Shown in pieces: positions 62,881-64,000 of a stretch of DNA of 64,000 nt (position 1 is the stretch's first letter; every line of letters begins with the position of its first letter). Position numbers and translations under genes: made by a program. Below the pieces are notes generated by a model, which made no database searches, was not told the origin of the DNA, and saw nothing but the letters and a program-made list of their open reading frames with translations. This stretch comes from Cardiocondyla obscurior (Eukaryota > Arthropoda > Insecta > Hymenoptera > Formicidae), in assembly GCF_019399895.1 (NCBI RefSeq), contig NC_091873.1, forward strand, positions 3,356,001-3,420,000. The letters are read 5' to 3'.

Positions 62881-64000
62881 CTGTTAATGAGCGGGTGAAG
62901 CGTAAAATGTCGAATCGTTATTTGTTACCTGCGCACCGTTTTTTTCCCCGCCGCAGCGCAACAAGCATATCCTCGAGCGAAACAATTTATTCGCGAAAAA
63001 TAAAATGGACAAGCCGCAGGTTTGGACACCGCGAAACGCGAGTACTTGCAACGAGACTTGCAGTTATAAATAGTTTATCACTGGCGCATTCCGCCCGGCC
63101 ACGCTAATACACACCGACTTTTGAAATCAATATGAAAAATTTCCACCGCGTAATTTCAAAATGTTACCGAGGAAAAAGCTTTCGCTCGTTGCGACGTAAC
63201 AGTCGTTTACCTCGTAGCTATCCGCTCTCTCGTTATCATATTTCGGACGAAGAAGCCGATTTTTTTTTTTCCCCGTCTTCCCTCTCCGTGCTATTTTTAA
63301 TTTAATTTAAAATACACGCGAATATACATCGACGACACGCACGATAATGCATTAATTGCGCGCTTGAAAGACTCGCTACGTCCGCAGCGTCGTGCCATTT
63401 TGACGCAATAAATAGACGAGCAATTTGCCGATGCACCGATGGATCGAAGCCTTACAATAAGTCGAGGCCGATTCGTACTACCGATTCATTCCCTCGTGGA
63501 GCTTCTCTCGTACGAATGAACGAATGTACGAATGCACGAATAAATGAACGAACGAGGGATCGGAGAGAAAGGTCGGCCAAGGGGTTCTCCGAAGCTATGT
63601 AAACTGCGGAAACGTGCAAATAAGTAACCCACATCTCTCGCGGAGGTAGGCGGCCGGGTGCTTCGCTCTCCGATAAATTGTTCTCAGGTCGGAGGTTAGC
63701 GCTATTTCGAAGGATGAATGTGCACTAATATGCGCGCGTGAATAACTCGGCGAAAGTTTTCCGCGCCGTGGGAAAAATTTCCCGCGTACGCCCGACCCGA
63801 TCCGGTAGGAGGATGGCAAATGAAGTACTACCTACTGACGAAACGTTACGAGTCTCTCCGGAGAACGGATTTTCGAAACGGAAAGTTACTCCTGAGTGAA
63901 AATACGCCGGTGGTATACAGGTATAGCCAAGTAATCTAGCCGTTACTAGTGTATAGGATTCAATAAGTGAGTTTGTATTATAAAAAAAAAAAATAATCTG
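62881..64000. other. Non-coding right edge
   Basis: Contains a T-rich tract at 63259-63272 and the degenerate tandem repeat at 63512. No gene is supported. Confidence 0.5.
63512..63555. repeat. Degenerate ACGAATG-type tandem repeat
   Basis: Repeated ACGAATG, ACGAAT and AACGAACG units with point differences. Confidence 0.75.

Noticed and set aside
1..64000. CRISPR arrays, bacterial operons, rRNA, tRNA, telomeric TTAGG arrays, intact transposons
   Set aside because: No spaced direct repeats, ribosome-binding-site/operon structure, tRNA box motifs, TTAGG runs, or transposase or reverse-transcriptase motifs were seen in any frame.

Overview
The window is eukaryotic and gene-poor. It is CpG-dense throughout. 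There are many A/T homopolymers of about 20-32 nt, many GA/TC and AT microsatellites, and AT-rich islands alternating with CpG-rich stretches. Splice signals have the insect form (CTAAT-like branchpoints, T-rich tracts, CAG/gtaagt or gtgagt). No bacterial gene organisation, rRNA, tRNA, CRISPR or intact transposon was recognised. High CpG density with this repeat style best fits a hymenopteran, possibly an ant. That is an inference from composition, not from a recognised gene. Most open frames are long only because CpG-rich DNA contains few stop codons. Many start at GTG or TTG and overlap frames on the other strand, so I do not treat them as genes.

The best protein-coding feature is a single first coding exon on the minus strand (53583 to 53490). 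It has an optimal ATG context, an in-frame upstream stop, a signal-peptide-like N-terminus and a consensus splice donor. I found no convincing second exon in the 53 kb downstream of it, so the gene probably has a very large first intron. Weaker candidate coding exons lie at 59088-59137 (+), 48773-49162 (+), 37249-37453 (-) and 29446-29549 (-).

The most unusual feature is a small spliced-looking unit present in diverged copies on opposite strands: 39065-39312 (+), preceded by an extra acceptor/exon copy at 38785 (+), and 62548-62304 (-). Exon ends, both intron ends and the sequence after the last donor can all be aligned by eye. Single-base indels inside the aligned exons argue against a shared protein reading frame, so a non-coding RNA, UTR exons or a dispersed repeat are the likeliest explanations. 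A second feature of interest is a 29-nt-arm hairpin at 57856-57934 with the size and shape of a miRNA precursor.

Layout: 1-29 kb is CpG-rich non-coding DNA with AT islands and microsatellites. 29-38 kb holds two possible minus-strand terminal exons and pyrimidine-rich strand-asymmetric tracts. 38-40 kb holds the plus-strand exon unit. 40-53 kb is non-coding apart from one open frame near 49 kb. 53-59 kb holds the signal-peptide exon, a CpG-rich upstream region and the hairpin. 59-64 kb is AT-richer and holds tetranucleotide repeats, a G-quadruplex motif and the minus-strand exon unit. The coding exon at 53.5 kb lies downstream, on the same strand, of the 62.3-62.9 kb exons. Those could therefore be its 5' UTR exons, but nothing in the sequence proves the link.
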